In this document: positions 26,890 to 36,229 of the stretch, one piece after another
Numbering within the stretch: the first letter of the stretch is position 1
Layout: every line of letters begins with the position of its first letter
From: Acetobacter sp.
GTDB lineage: Bacteria; Pseudomonadota; Alphaproteobacteria; Acetobacterales; Acetobacteraceae
Length of the DNA stretch: 64,000 bases
Direction: 5' to 3'
Assembly (NCBI GenBank): GCA_012517935.1
Contig: JAAYUA010000119.1
Span: 1 to 64,000 of the forward strand
The notes under the pieces: model-generated
Seen by the model: the letters and a program-made list of their open reading frames with translations, nothing else
Databases searched by the model: none
What the model was told of the DNA's origin: nothing
Translations under genes and position numbers: made by a program

Positions 26890-28080
26890 ATGAGCAGTGC
26901 TGTGCAGATCCAGACATACCGAACGCTGGATGCGGATGGGGTGCGGGATTTCATTGCTGCGCATCCTGCTCTGGCGCAACGTTTGGGAGGTCCATCCACG
27001 GAGTGGTCTGTCAGGGAGGTCAGTGACGGCAATCTCAATATGGTTTGGTTGCTGCACGGTTCACATGGTTCTCTTTGCGTCAAGCAATCCCTTCCTCATG
27101 TTCGTGTCGATCCAGCATGGAAAATGCCGCTTGATCGGACATTCTTTGAAGCTGCATGGCTGCGAGCGGCGACCCCTTTTGTAAGGGGAGGAATCCCTGA
27201 TTTTCTTCATTTTGATCAGGATATGTATGTCCTTGTGACGGAATGTCTGGATGACTGCGTTATTTTCAGCAGGCTGCTTTCAGATGGGCAGGGTGATCCC
27301 ATAAGTGTGGCTCGGGAAATCGGGTGTCTGACAGCGCGTCTGGCTGTGGGCACGTCCTATTTGTCTTCACCTTTTGAGAAGGTCTGGGAGCAGGAAAGAG
27401 TTTTCCTGAAAAATAAGTCTCTTACGAGAATTACAGTCGATCTGATTTTCACAGATCCTTATATTGATCACCCGCGCAACCATTTTCACCCAGCTTTAGC
27501 GCCGCTTGTCGAGCGGCTCCGGGCGGATCAGAAGATTCATCGGGCTGTTTGTGCGCTGCAACAGATTTTTCTGACTTCCAAGGAATGTCTGTTGCATGGC
27601 GATCTTCATGCAGGTTCGATTATGGTTGGAAACGACAAAATCGCTGTTATCGATGGCGAATTTGCTCTTTCTGGTCCTGTGGGATTCGACTGCGGGCTCT
27701 TTATTGGCAGTCTTGTGATGGCTGCTTTCAGTGCTGAATCTGTTTATCGAGACCAGATTTTCCAAAGTATAGATATTTTCAAAGAGTCTTTCAGGACAGA
27801 ATTTCTTGGATGCTGGTCAAGGCGACCTGACAATGGTGATCTTGCGCCGTGTTCCCTGTCGGGCCGAGATCAGGAAGATGCATTCATTTCTTCTTATCTT
27901 GAGAAAATATTTAGGGAAGCAAGAGGCTTCTCTGCCTTGGAAATTATAAGACGGCTGACAGGATATGCGCATACGCCATATTTTGCACATCTGCCGGAGG
28001 CCTTGAGTGGTGAGCGTCAGGCAGAAGCATTGTCTTTTGCATTGTCACTTTTGACTGAAGATCAGGTTTCAGGTGGGTAA
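26890..28080 (+). CDS. mtnK: S-methyl-5-thioribose kinase
   Basis: A 396-aa kinase of the aminoglycoside phosphotransferase fold matching MtnK, which phosphorylates methylthioribose in methionine salvage. Key segments are VSDGNLNMVWLL near 45, the catalytic LLHGDLHAGSIM near 235, and VIDGEFALSGP near 255. Length equals Bacillus MtnK (397 aa). The ATG at 26890 is preferred; an in-frame ATG nine codons upstream has no binding site. No other methionine-salvage gene is in the window. The 225 bases before it are AT-rich; a short hairpin (CCTCG/CGAGG) overlaps the upstream ATG. It overlaps the convergent PepSY gene by 12 bases. Confidence 0.88.
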   Translation: MSSAVQIQTYRTLDADGVRDFIAAHPALAQRLGGPSTEWSVREVSDGNLNMVWLLHGSHGSLCVKQSLPHVRVDPAWKMPLDRTFFEAAWLRAATPFVRGGIPDFLHFDQDMYVLVTECLDDCVIFSRLLSDGQGDPISVAREIGCLTARLAVGTSYLSSPFEKVWEQERVFLKNKSLTRITVDLIFTDPYIDHPRNHFHPALAPLVERLRADQKIHRAVCALQQIFLTSKECLLHGDLHAGSIMVGNDKIAVIDGEFALSGPVGFDCGLFIGSLVMAAFSAESVYRDQIFQSIDIFKESFRTEFLGCWSRRPDNGDLAPCSLSGRDQEDAFISSYLEKIFREARGFSALEIIRRLTGYAHTPYFAHLPEALSGERQAEALSFALSLLTEDQVSGG

Positions 28081-29631
28081 ATGCGTTGTCGCTAACTGAG
28101 GAAAAGATTTGCTCATTTGTCGTTTCGCGAAAAATCCAAAACAGACGGTCTGAATAAGAGCAACCAGAAGAATACCCGTGGAGGATAAATCTCCCTCATG
28201 CAACGCGCGCTTGAGAGCGATGGCAGCAAGCGCTCCGTTTGAACAGGTAAGAAATATCAGGAAGATAAAATTGCTTTTCTCGAGTGGAAAGGTAAAGGAT
28301 GCCGCAATAAACAATATGAAAACCGTATAATATATCAAAGATGAATCTGAAGAAGATATAGTTCCTGTTTGTGAGGCCGCAATGACAATAAGAAGAGTTA
28401 TTCCGGCAATGCATCCCGCGCAGCATCCAGAGGTCAGTCGCGCCAAAAACAATGTGCCGCGGGTGTCGGCACCTTTGCGTTGCCGAGATCTGATCCAGAG
28501 GCGATTTCCGGTATAGAATAAGAAAGCTCCACCGAAACCAAGAATCAGATATCCCCATTTGACTATTGCACCACCGTAACTTCCGAAATGTAGCGCAAAG
28601 AATGCGGTCAGAACTGCCATGCCACGAGACTGATGACCCGGAAGATACTCAGCCGACAGAATATGTCCGGTCATCGGGTCCAGAGTGGCAAATCCGCCTG
28701 TTGGTCCTCTCATGATAAAACGAGTGTCATGGCCGGTTACACGCAAGACCGGGCCTCCTCGACCTCCCCGCGCATGTTCGGCATATTCGATCGTGTCTGG
28801 AATGAATCCGGGTGCTTCCTGTGCCAATGAAGTAATGATTTTAGTCGGAATTAAAGGAAATCCGTTCGCGGGTGGAGGGGTAAAGGGCGTTATGGGGCGC
28901 TCATGTCCTGGCATTTCATGATTTGTGGCAGGGGAGGCAAATAATTTCTGTTCGATGGCATAGATAGGTTCATGGAATGCAAAAACGACGGATGTCAGCG
29001 CCATGACGAGATGAAAAGGGAGTGAGAAAAAACCAAATAGATTATGGATGTCGAGCCATGCCCGTTGTTCTGCGCCTTCAAGGCGAACAGCAAAGAGAGT
29101 TCGTTTCAGTGCGGGGAGGTAGACAATGACGCCTGAAACCAGAGCGAGAGCATAGGCAAGGGCGATGGTTCCCATGATGAGTGAGGCAGGGGCTTCGGTG
29201 AGGGGAAGTCCGACTTTCCGATGCAGGGTATCAATAAAAAAAGCAGTTCCCGAAGGGGGGCTGGTTATTGTGATCAGGCTTCCGTCTGCTGCCAGAGCTG
29301 CGGAGTTCATGACGGATGGTGCATGACCGCGATTATTTGCTTTTTCCGGCCACATCACGCGGCCTGGTTTCTGGCTATTGGGGTTCAGGACAATTGTGTA
29401 TGCCTTGCGTGCTTCGGGATGCGCGGCAAAAACCTTATTAAGAAGCTCCGGCGTCTGGTCAATCGGAACGGCCTTTGGAAGTGTGGAAACTGGCGTCAGC
29501 CAATTTTGTAGTGTCTGTTCAAACATGCTTACAGAACCAGCATAAAACGCGACGAACAGGAAAAGACCGGTAATGATTCCGGCCCAGCTATGAACTTCGC
29601 GGTAAACGCGGACGATATCGGATCTGATCAT
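28069..29631 (-). CDS. PepSY-associated inner membrane protein, ferric-siderophore reductase type
   Basis: A 520-aa protein with PepSY_TM architecture: a helix near 20-40 (GIITGLFLFVAFYAG), two periplasmic PepSY-like regions, and further helices at about 160-185, 205-230, 345-370 and the C-terminal half. Proteins of this type (FpvG in the pyoverdine system) reduce ferric iron from siderophores. The ATG at 29631 overlaps the stop of the DUF3649 gene (ATGA). It is the last gene of the receptor operon. The C-terminal 130 residues add four extra helices compared with a minimal PepSY_TM protein. Confidence 0.85.
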   Translation of the reverse strand: MIRSDIVRVYREVHSWAGIITGLFLFVAFYAGSVSMFEQTLQNWLTPVSTLPKAVPIDQTPELLNKVFAAHPEARKAYTIVLNPNSQKPGRVMWPEKANNRGHAPSVMNSAALAADGSLITITSPPSGTAFFIDTLHRKVGLPLTEAPASLIMGTIALAYALALVSGVIVYLPALKRTLFAVRLEGAEQRAWLDIHNLFGFFSLPFHLVMALTSVVFAFHEPIYAIEQKLFASPATNHEMPGHERPITPFTPPPANGFPLIPTKIITSLAQEAPGFIPDTIEYAEHARGGRGGPVLRVTGHDTRFIMRGPTGGFATLDPMTGHILSAEYLPGHQSRGMAVLTAFFALHFGSYGGAIVKWGYLILGFGGAFLFYTGNRLWIRSRQRKGADTRGTLFLARLTSGCCAGCIAGITLLIVIAASQTGTISSSDSSLIYYTVFILFIAASFTFPLEKSNFIFLIFLTCSNGALAAIALKRALHEGDLSSTGILLVALIQTVCFGFFAKRQMSKSFPQLATTHLPT

Positions 29632-29927
29632 GACAAACCAGCATGTTTGAGGAGGGCGAACAGCGCCCATAGGATAAGAGCGGACCCGCTAAGGATCAGC
29701 CATGCCCGCAGGCCGGATACGAACAGGAAGCAGCTACAGATGCATAGGGTCCAGATAAAGGCGGTGAGCCACATGAGTGCTTGTGAGGAAATGGCCATGG
29801 GGCTGGCATTTGCCCCGCAGAGGGTGCCGGCAACAGCCAGGATAGCGGTGGATAGAAAAGCCCCGGCGATCACTCCGGCCGAAAGCTGCCCTCTCCAGTG
29901 TTGTATCGTCAGATTTCTGTCATTCAT
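29628..29927 (-). CDS. DUF3649 small membrane protein
   Basis: A 99-aa protein with three predicted membrane helices (about 17-37, 50-68, 73-92) matching DUF3649. These genes travel with TonB siderophore receptors and PepSY reductases. The sequence has two cysteines in helix 2 (WTLCICSC). Its start overlaps the preceding stop and its stop overlaps the next start, both as ATGA, so it is firmly in the operon. Role unknown; presumably an accessory subunit of the iron reductase. Confidence 0.8.
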   Translation of the reverse strand: MNDRNLTIQHWRGQLSAGVIAGAFLSTAILAVAGTLCGANASPMAISSQALMWLTAFIWTLCICSCFLFVSGLRAWLILSGSALILWALFALLKHAGLS

Positions 29928-30211
29928 TTTGAAGAACCGTTATGTTTAACAATAGAAATAACAAAAGGCAGAAGACTGCATGAAATCATTAGCAATACGA
30001 TCACCATGAAGCAGGATGCTGCCTTACCTTTTGCGGAAAGAAAAAGAGAAAGGGAGATCAATAATGTTACGCATGCACCCATGAAATATAAGCGAGGTCT
30101 GGAGGATGTTTTGACGGCGATCTGCTTCGGAGAAGAGATGTAGAAAAGAATTCCGGCAAGGAGACTAAAAAAAGTGGCCACGCCGGAGAGGAAAGCGTTT
30201 TCTGTCACCAC
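29924..30211 (-). CDS. small membrane protein of the iron receptor operon (DUF3325-like)
   Basis: A 95-aa protein with three predicted membrane helices. Position and size fit DUF3325-like proteins that accompany FpvG-type reductases, but the sequence match is not certain. The start is a GTG at 30211, inside the last codons of the receptor gene (7-base overlap). The overlap with the following gene is ATGA. Function unknown beyond the operon context. Confidence 0.7.
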   Translation of the reverse strand: MVTENAFLSGVATFFSLLAGILFYISSPKQIAVKTSSRPRLYFMGACVTLLISLSLFLSAKGKAASCFMVIVLLMISCSLLPFVISIVKHNGSSK

Positions 30212-32457
30212 CGGTATTCCAGCCTCATGGTCAGGCTTCGTCCTTGACCGTAATAGCAGGCAGAGACTGCCGTGCAGGTCGCGACAAAGCGCTTGTCAGC
30301 AATGTTTCGCATGTTGACCGAGAAAGAGAGGCCGTCATAAAGCGGATGCGCTTTTCCGACATCATAACGCAGGAACATGTCAAAAAGCGTGTATCCTGGA
30401 ATTGAGAGAGTGTTTGCGGTATTCCCGTAACTGTGCCCGGTATAGCGGACTCCTCCACCAATCCCCATTCCCCGGAATGTGCCGTGCTGGATGCGTTGAT
30501 CAATGAAGAGAGATGCCATCCATTTTGGGGCCTGCGGCAGATAATTGCCAACCTGCTGACTATAGTTTGAACGCGTTATTTTGGGGTCGCTGCGTGTGCC
30601 TGTGAAAATGACTGCCATGTCCCAGGGAAGTGTTGCTCGCCCTTCGAGTTCGAGCCCACGTATGCGTCCTTGCCCGGTTTGAACAAGGCATGTGGCTGTG
30701 CCACACATTTCTCCACCCGGAGATGGGGTTGTCATATTGTTTTGTTTGATCTGATAAGCCCCGAAGGTGATATAAATTGATTTCTTATATTGATAGCGTA
30801 GACCAGCCTCATACTGATCTCCTGTTGTTGGTTTAAATGGTGTGCCATCAAGAGACGTAGATGGGTCCGATACCTGAGGCTGAAATGAAGTGGCATAGCT
30901 GAAATATGGGGCCAGACCGAAATCAAACAGATAGACGGCGCCAGCTCTCCACGTAAGTTTCTGAGATTTTGTCACGTAGGTTTTTTGAGTCAAAATGTTC
31001 AGAGTGTCATCTGTTGCCCAGTCCTGACGTCCACCGACTGTTACGCGCAGCTTTTCGATTTTGATCTGATCCTGAAAATAAATCCCGTTTTGATGAGAAA
31101 CGGTTCGGGTATAGACTTGTGGGGACATGTTGTCGGCATATCCCAGAGATCCTCTGGGAACAGGATCAAAAATATTCAGCGTTGGAAGAACAAATGCTGA
31201 ATTCACAAGATCCCGTGAGCTTTCCCAGTTTGTGTAGAAATAATCAGTACCGATAAGGAATGTATGCGCAACGGGACCCGTTTTGACGTGGCTTTCAGCT
31301 TGGGTGTCCATAGTAACACCCTGAGAGCGTCCTCGTCCCTCAACGGCCCTGCGGTTTACGGTTTCTCCCGGCACGCATCCGGCAAGCGTCGCTGGGCATT
31401 TGGCGAGTGTGTCTCCGGATAGTACGGTCGCTCTGTAAAGGTTATCGATGTAGGTATAGCGGGTGTTGTTGCGAATAGTCAGATATTGGCTGAAATAATG
31501 CTCCAGAAACGAGCCAAAGAGAGCCTGTGTACGGTTGAATTTATTCCAGTCAGGTTCACCTATATTTGCGTTGTTTTTGATGTAGCGTCCGTTGGATGGC
31601 AATAATGTTCCCGTCTGGGGAAGGAACTGGAAAGTGGATCCTCCTGCATCACGTTGATATTGGGCCAGAAGGGTCCATGAAGATTTATTGGCATAGTGCC
31701 ATGTGAAACTGGGAGAAACGTAATAACGGCCATTGGTAACGTCATTGACCTGAGTTCCGCCATAACGTGCGACTGCGACCAGTCGTCCCTGAATTTTCCC
31801 GGAATGGTTCAGTTTTCCTGAGATGTCTCCGGCCAATTGCCCTTGCCAGTTTTCAAGTTCAGTGAAACCTGCGGTTTGCGCGAAGAAATCTCCGTGTGTT
31901 TTTTCCGTGGGTTTTTTGGTCGTCAGGTTGACGATACCTCCAGGCGCTGTCTGGCCGTAGAGCGCTCCGGATGGGCCTTTCAGGACTTCGATCTGTTGAA
32001 GGGCAAACGGATCGAATGATGTGCGTGTCCACTGACCTCCGGAAGGCAGGCGCAAGCCATCAACAAAGTTATTATTTGAAGAAAAGCCCCCGGCACCAAA
32101 GCCCCTGACTGAAACTTCATCAACACGACTATCTATTCCTGAAGGTTCCGATTGAACACCAGCAGTATATGCCAGCGCATCGGCAATCGTCGGAGAGGCC
32201 CGCAACTCAATTTCATCCCGGGAAATAATAGATATTGTCTGAGGAGATTCTATGATTGGTGTTCGTGTTTTTGTTGAAGATGTTGCATGGGACAGACCCG
32301 TTGCCGTGACATTGATGATTTCTGTCTTATCGTTGAATTTAGATGTTTTTTTATTTTTTGAATCCATTCTGTGTTCAGCCGCATGAGCGCGGGGGATTGA
32401 ATATCCGGCAAGCATCACAGAGACGATAAATCGAACCAGAATGGGTGGTTGTTGCAT
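30205..32457 (-). CDS. TonB-dependent siderophore receptor
   Basis: A 750-aa outer membrane receptor. A signal peptide ends near residue 26 (RAHA). The likely TonB box is EIINVTA near residue 44. The plug domain shows IESPQTISIISRDEI, YTAGVQSE, GGFSSNNNFVDGLRLP and IEVLKGPSGALYGQTAPGGIVN, the siderophore-receptor signature. The beta-barrel ends in a terminal Trp (RLEYRW), as required for outer membrane insertion. The substrate is probably a ferric hydroxamate or similar siderophore. It heads a four-gene operon with inner membrane iron-reductase proteins, and a Fur-like palindrome lies 41 bases upstream. Confidence 0.93.
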   Translation of the reverse strand: MQQPPILVRFIVSVMLAGYSIPRAHAAEHRMDSKNKKTSKFNDKTEIINVTATGLSHATSSTKTRTPIIESPQTISIISRDEIELRASPTIADALAYTAGVQSEPSGIDSRVDEVSVRGFGAGGFSSNNNFVDGLRLPSGGQWTRTSFDPFALQQIEVLKGPSGALYGQTAPGGIVNLTTKKPTEKTHGDFFAQTAGFTELENWQGQLAGDISGKLNHSGKIQGRLVAVARYGGTQVNDVTNGRYYVSPSFTWHYANKSSWTLLAQYQRDAGGSTFQFLPQTGTLLPSNGRYIKNNANIGEPDWNKFNRTQALFGSFLEHYFSQYLTIRNNTRYTYIDNLYRATVLSGDTLAKCPATLAGCVPGETVNRRAVEGRGRSQGVTMDTQAESHVKTGPVAHTFLIGTDYFYTNWESSRDLVNSAFVLPTLNIFDPVPRGSLGYADNMSPQVYTRTVSHQNGIYFQDQIKIEKLRVTVGGRQDWATDDTLNILTQKTYVTKSQKLTWRAGAVYLFDFGLAPYFSYATSFQPQVSDPSTSLDGTPFKPTTGDQYEAGLRYQYKKSIYITFGAYQIKQNNMTTPSPGGEMCGTATCLVQTGQGRIRGLELEGRATLPWDMAVIFTGTRSDPKITRSNYSQQVGNYLPQAPKWMASLFIDQRIQHGTFRGMGIGGGVRYTGHSYGNTANTLSIPGYTLFDMFLRYDVGKAHPLYDGLSFSVNMRNIADKRFVATCTAVSACYYGQGRSLTMRLEYRW

Positions 32458-32497
32458 GAATCATTTTCCGGGTGGCGAAGAACGAGGCGGTATATCA

Positions 32498-32524
32498 TGC
32501 AATTAAGAATGAATGTCAATTGCA
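32498..32524 (-). promoter_or_regulatory. palindrome upstream of the siderophore receptor, possible Fur site
   Basis: TGCAATT (32498-32504) and AATTGCA (32518-32524) form a perfect 7-bp inverted repeat with a 13-base AT-rich centre. It lies 41-67 bases before the receptor start codon. Location and composition suit an iron regulator such as Fur; the match to a specific consensus is not firm. Confidence 0.4.
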
Positions 32525-32983
32525 AATGGGTAAGGAAATGTTTTGTCATGTGTGTCCAAAATTTTCTGTCAGAAAATAAGGATCCACAAAATCATATTAT
32601 AATAGAGTAGGAATGATATTTTTATGGATTTTTGAGATATGTCTGTTTTACGCTGTTGTAACAGAGTCATTATGGGCGTGCGCATATGGGGGCCAGAATT
32701 GCATTGATGGAGATATATTCTGATTTAGAATAACATTATAAATATATGTAGATGAAATATAGAATATATGTATGTTTATTAACGTTACATGGTGACAGAT
32801 ATATAAATAAAAATTTTCTATATAATTTATTGCACAATATTTCTATCAATAATCATGTGTGCATCAAATAATTTCATTCATTAAATTTCTCCGGCAATGA
32901 TGTTGACCTTTTTGGTTTTATTTCTGATCAGATGCATCCTGATTTTTCTATTATTAAGATAATCGCGGGAGTTTAAAGAGAGC
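32525..32983. other. AT-rich divergent region, siderophore receptor / FUSC operon
   Basis: This 459-base stretch is very AT-rich in its middle (32580-32880) and has no plausible gene. It must hold the promoter of the FUSC operon. A 6-bp inverted repeat TGCACA (32831-32836) / TGTGCA (32858-32863) could be a regulator site, but no regulator gene is adjacent. Confidence 0.5.
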
Positions 32984-35041
32984 GTGTCTGCGCAGACGCA
33001 ACAAGGGCAATGGTGGCGGCCGGTTTTGCCCACGCTGCCGGTTTCCGTGTTCCCACCCGGCTGGGTCGGGTTTGTTCTTCGCACATGGATTTCGCTCAGC
33101 CTTGCACTTGCTGCGGCGTTCTGGTTGCAGATTGATGGTCCTTCCGGAGCTGCGGTCACGGTAATGATTCTTGCCCAGCCACTCCGGGGGCAAGCATTGT
33201 CCAAGGCGTTCTGGCGTCTTCTGGGAACTTTGGCCGGGATGCTGGCTTCGATTGCGCTGGTCGCTGCTTTTCCGCAGGAACGCTCAGTCTTTCTTCTTGG
33301 TGCAGCTCTGTGGATGGCGTTTTGCGCCTTTGTCGGTGTGATTGAGCGGAATTTTCGGTCCTATGGCACATTGCTGGCTGGATATACCGTCGCATTGGTC
33401 GCGCTTGGCAGCATGAACCGTCCGCAGGATGTGTTTGATGTTGCATTTGCTCGTGTCAGTTGTATCGGCATCGGGATTGGTGCAGTCGCCGTTGTGAATG
33501 TTGTCAGTGGCGCGCCGGAAGCATGGCGCGGTCTGGCGCGTGGCATGGACAGGATGGCCCGCCGAATTCGTTCTCTAGGACGAATGGCGCTCAGAGGTGA
33601 GGGGGTTCCTGATATGTGGGAGACCACGGGACTGGTCTCGGAAGTTCTCTCGCTCTTGACGCAGATTTCCTATGCCCGGATGGAGATTGACCGGGCTCCC
33701 TTGCGGCTGGCCGGAGCGCAACGCGGAATTGTTGGCATGCTGGAGGTGATCGGATGCAGTCATGAGCTGGCGATCGCCAGAGGGGCTGGTCACGTTTCTC
33801 CGCTGCTTCTGGAGCATGTCGAGAAATGGAAAGACCATAAAATCTCCAGAACTTCCCGCGAAAATATCATGTCTGTCATATGGCGGCAGATCAGGCAGGA
33901 AGATCCTGATTTCAGACCGACGACATATGATGCTTATTTTCTGGAGAGGGCATCAGCTCTGATCAGCAATAATGTTCATATTTTTACAGGCATGAATACG
34001 TTGCTGCATGGCGCACCGTTGCGCGACATGGAATTACGTGAAGAGCTTGGAAGTCACACTGACCTGATTTCAGCCCTGATCGCGGGATTTCGTGTTTTTA
34101 TTGGCTTTGTTCTCGCAGCATTATTGTGTGTTGCTCTCGGTCAGCCTGATGATCGTATGGGACTTGCCCAGACAGCCTTGACGCTTGTGCTTGCAGCCAC
34201 AGCGGTGGATACGGTCAAGTTCGGAACTGGCGCGTTGATAGGAATTCCTGCGGCCTCTCTGGTGGCGTCCGTGATGCATTTTTTCATTTTGCCACATGTT
34301 ACAGATATGCCCGCCCTGATTTTGGTGTTTTTCCCGCTGGTCCTGATCTCATGCTTGGCGCTCATGAACGCAAAGCTTGGTGCGATCGCCTTCAATTTCG
34401 CAGTTTTCCTACCAGTGATTATCGGCCTTGATAATCACTATTCTATGGATCCGGTGGGGTTTGTGGACCGGTGTGTTTTCTATGTCATGTCGGCCGCTCT
34501 TTCTTTTATCATTCTGGTTCTTCTTTTGCCGTCCAAACCAAGATTTCAAAGAATGGAACTTGTGATTTCTTCGGGTCAGGATTTTGAAAGGCAGAGGTCC
34601 GGTCGTGGGGAGTTGATGGGACCAGAGCTTGTCGGACGTCTTTATGATCGCCTTTCAATGTTGCAGGCACGCAGCAGAAGGATCGTACGAACAGGATCTT
34701 CTGCAAGGCATGTTTTTAATCGTGTGGCGGGTATTGAAGGTTTCACCATGACGATCGCGCGGCTTCGTTATGTTTTGGTTCAGGCGGAAAAATGGCCACG
34801 CCTTGCAAAAGTTGCTCAGGATGCACGTCGGGAGCTTTTCGAGGAAAAATATGGGAACATGCAGGATCAGCTCACTCGCCATGCAATGATTTTCCTTCAG
34901 CTTTCAGAAAGCGGAGAGGAAGATGAAAGAGTGAGAGCCTTGACCTGTGTGGCGGGATTGCAAGCTGTTTCAGAAGCTTTTTTGCGGAATCACAGGACGC
35001 TGACACATTATGGTCTTACAGTTCCCCGTGGAGCGGCATAA
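32984..35041 (+). CDS. FUSC family efflux membrane protein (AaeB-like)
   Basis: A 685-aa protein of the fusaric acid resistance (FUSC/AaeB) family. It has an N-terminal block of about six helices (residues 25-180, with MILAQPLRGQALSKAFWRLLGTLAG), a cytosolic region, a second helical block at 360-510, and a cytosolic tail. It is thought to pump aromatic carboxylic acids. The start is a GTG at 32984 with AGAGAG before it. The operon FUSC-DUF1656-HlyD corresponds to aaeB-aaeX-aaeA of E. coli in content. Its stop overlaps the next start as TAATG. Confidence 0.9.
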   Translation: MSAQTQQGQWWRPVLPTLPVSVFPPGWVGFVLRTWISLSLALAAAFWLQIDGPSGAAVTVMILAQPLRGQALSKAFWRLLGTLAGMLASIALVAAFPQERSVFLLGAALWMAFCAFVGVIERNFRSYGTLLAGYTVALVALGSMNRPQDVFDVAFARVSCIGIGIGAVAVVNVVSGAPEAWRGLARGMDRMARRIRSLGRMALRGEGVPDMWETTGLVSEVLSLLTQISYARMEIDRAPLRLAGAQRGIVGMLEVIGCSHELAIARGAGHVSPLLLEHVEKWKDHKISRTSRENIMSVIWRQIRQEDPDFRPTTYDAYFLERASALISNNVHIFTGMNTLLHGAPLRDMELREELGSHTDLISALIAGFRVFIGFVLAALLCVALGQPDDRMGLAQTALTLVLAATAVDTVKFGTGALIGIPAASLVASVMHFFILPHVTDMPALILVFFPLVLISCLALMNAKLGAIAFNFAVFLPVIIGLDNHYSMDPVGFVDRCVFYVMSAALSFIILVLLLPSKPRFQRMELVISSGQDFERQRSGRGELMGPELVGRLYDRLSMLQARSRRIVRTGSSARHVFNRVAGIEGFTMTIARLRYVLVQAEKWPRLAKVAQDARRELFEEKYGNMQDQLTRHAMIFLQLSESGEEDERVRALTCVAGLQAVSEAFLRNHRTLTHYGLTVPRGAA

Positions 35042-35235
35042 TGAGGCAAGTCATTGATCTTGAAGGCGTTCTGGTTTCAGCCTTTGTGCTGAACATGGGG
35101 TTAGCGCTCGTAACCCTTGCGATCCTTCGATGGTTGTTAAGCAAATTCGATCTGTGGCGTTTTATCTGGAATCCACCACTGGCCCAGTTTGGTCTTTTGA
35201 TCATTCTGATAGGCCTTTACACACTTATGATATAG
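35041..35235 (+). CDS. DUF1656 (AaeX-like) small membrane protein
   Basis: A 64-aa protein with two membrane helices and the DUF1656 pattern: LEGVLVSAF near the start and the conserved W-NPPLAQFGLL in the second half. It occurs almost always between a FUSC and a HlyD gene, as here. It starts in the last base of the FUSC stop codon. Role unknown, presumably an accessory to the pump. Confidence 0.88.
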   Translation: MRQVIDLEGVLVSAFVLNMGLALVTLAILRWLLSKFDLWRFIWNPPLAQFGLLIILIGLYTLMI

Positions 35236-35248
35236 AGGAGCGGGAATT

Positions 35249-36196
35249 TTGTTACCGCGTGCATTGCGCCTCATACGCTTATCCATGACACTGGCCATTT
35301 TGGTGGTTGCGGCAGTCGTTGCCGTTGTTCTTTGGGATTATTACACGGCATCTCCGTGGACACGTAATGGTCAGGTACGTGCCCAGGTTGTGAATATTGC
35401 TCCGCGTGTTTCCGGACAGATCCAGAAAGTCAATGTGAAAGACAATCAATTCGTTCACTCCGGTGATGTCCTTTATGAAATTGATCCTTTTGATTTCAAG
35501 GTGGATCTTGAAGCAGCGCAGGCAAAAGTTGCTGAGGAAAAGGCCGATCTGGAATTCAGGCAGGCGCAGTTCATGCGACGTCAGGACATTCCGGGAATTG
35601 CAGTATCTGTTGAAGAAAAGCAGCAATTCAGAGCTGAAGCTGCTTTGGCGAAAGCCAGGTTTGATGCCGCAGAAGCGCAGTTGCGGCAGGCGCAGATCAA
35701 TCTTGATCGCACCAAGGTCAGAAGCACTATCGACGGTTATGTAAACAATCTGACCATGTTGCCGGGAGATTATGCGACGGCAGGAAAACAGAACATTCAG
35801 ATTGTGGATTCAGGTTCTTATTGGGTCGATGGATATTTTGAGGAAACCAAGCTCAAGCGTCTGCATATTGGGGAGCCGGTCCGGGTTGATCTGATGGGAT
35901 ATCATGATCCTGTTTTCGGACGCATAGAAAGTATTACACGAGGAATCGCAACAGATAATGCGGCTTTATCCACTCAGGGATTGCCGTCCGTTGATCCTGT
36001 TTATACCTGGGTTCGTCTGGCGCAGCGCGTTCCAGTACGCGTGAAGCTGGAGAAAATTCCTGACAACATAACACTTGTTGCCGGAACGACAGCGACGGTA
36101 TCGATTGTCAGTGAAGAAGGTCGCCGTCATCATATGTCGACGAAAGACGCGCTGGAGCATTTAGGCGATGACCTGAGGCACATGACCGGACGCTGA
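35249..36196 (+). CDS. HlyD-type periplasmic adaptor of the FUSC pump
   Basis: A 315-aa membrane fusion protein. A single N-terminal helix (about 13-33) is followed by the lipoyl half YTASPWTRNGQVRAQVV-type region near 38-60, a coiled-coil hairpin at 85-150 (KVAEEKADLEF to AEAQLRQAQINL), and the second lipoyl/beta-barrel part with VRSTIDGYV near 160. The start is a TTG at 35249, chosen because AGGAG lies 8 bases upstream (35236-35240); the first ATG is 12 codons in. It would link the FUSC protein to an outer membrane channel. The nearest such channel is the convergent gene 33 bases away. Confidence 0.88.
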   Translation: MLPRALRLIRLSMTLAILVVAAVVAVVLWDYYTASPWTRNGQVRAQVVNIAPRVSGQIQKVNVKDNQFVHSGDVLYEIDPFDFKVDLEAAQAKVAEEKADLEFRQAQFMRRQDIPGIAVSVEEKQQFRAEAALAKARFDAAEAQLRQAQINLDRTKVRSTIDGYVNNLTMLPGDYATAGKQNIQIVDSGSYWVDGYFEETKLKRLHIGEPVRVDLMGYHDPVFGRIESITRGIATDNAALSTQGLPSVDPVYTWVRLAQRVPVRVKLEKIPDNITLVAGTTATVSIVSEEGRRHHMSTKDALEHLGDDLRHMTGR

Positions 36197-36229
36197 CTTG
36201 CTGTCGGTGCCGGCCAATGTGCCATCAGA

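Noticed and set aside
32831..32863. Inverted repeat TGCACA/TGTGCA upstream of the FUSC operon
   Set aside because: Only six base pairs in very AT-rich DNA, with no adjacent regulator; not enough to call an operator.
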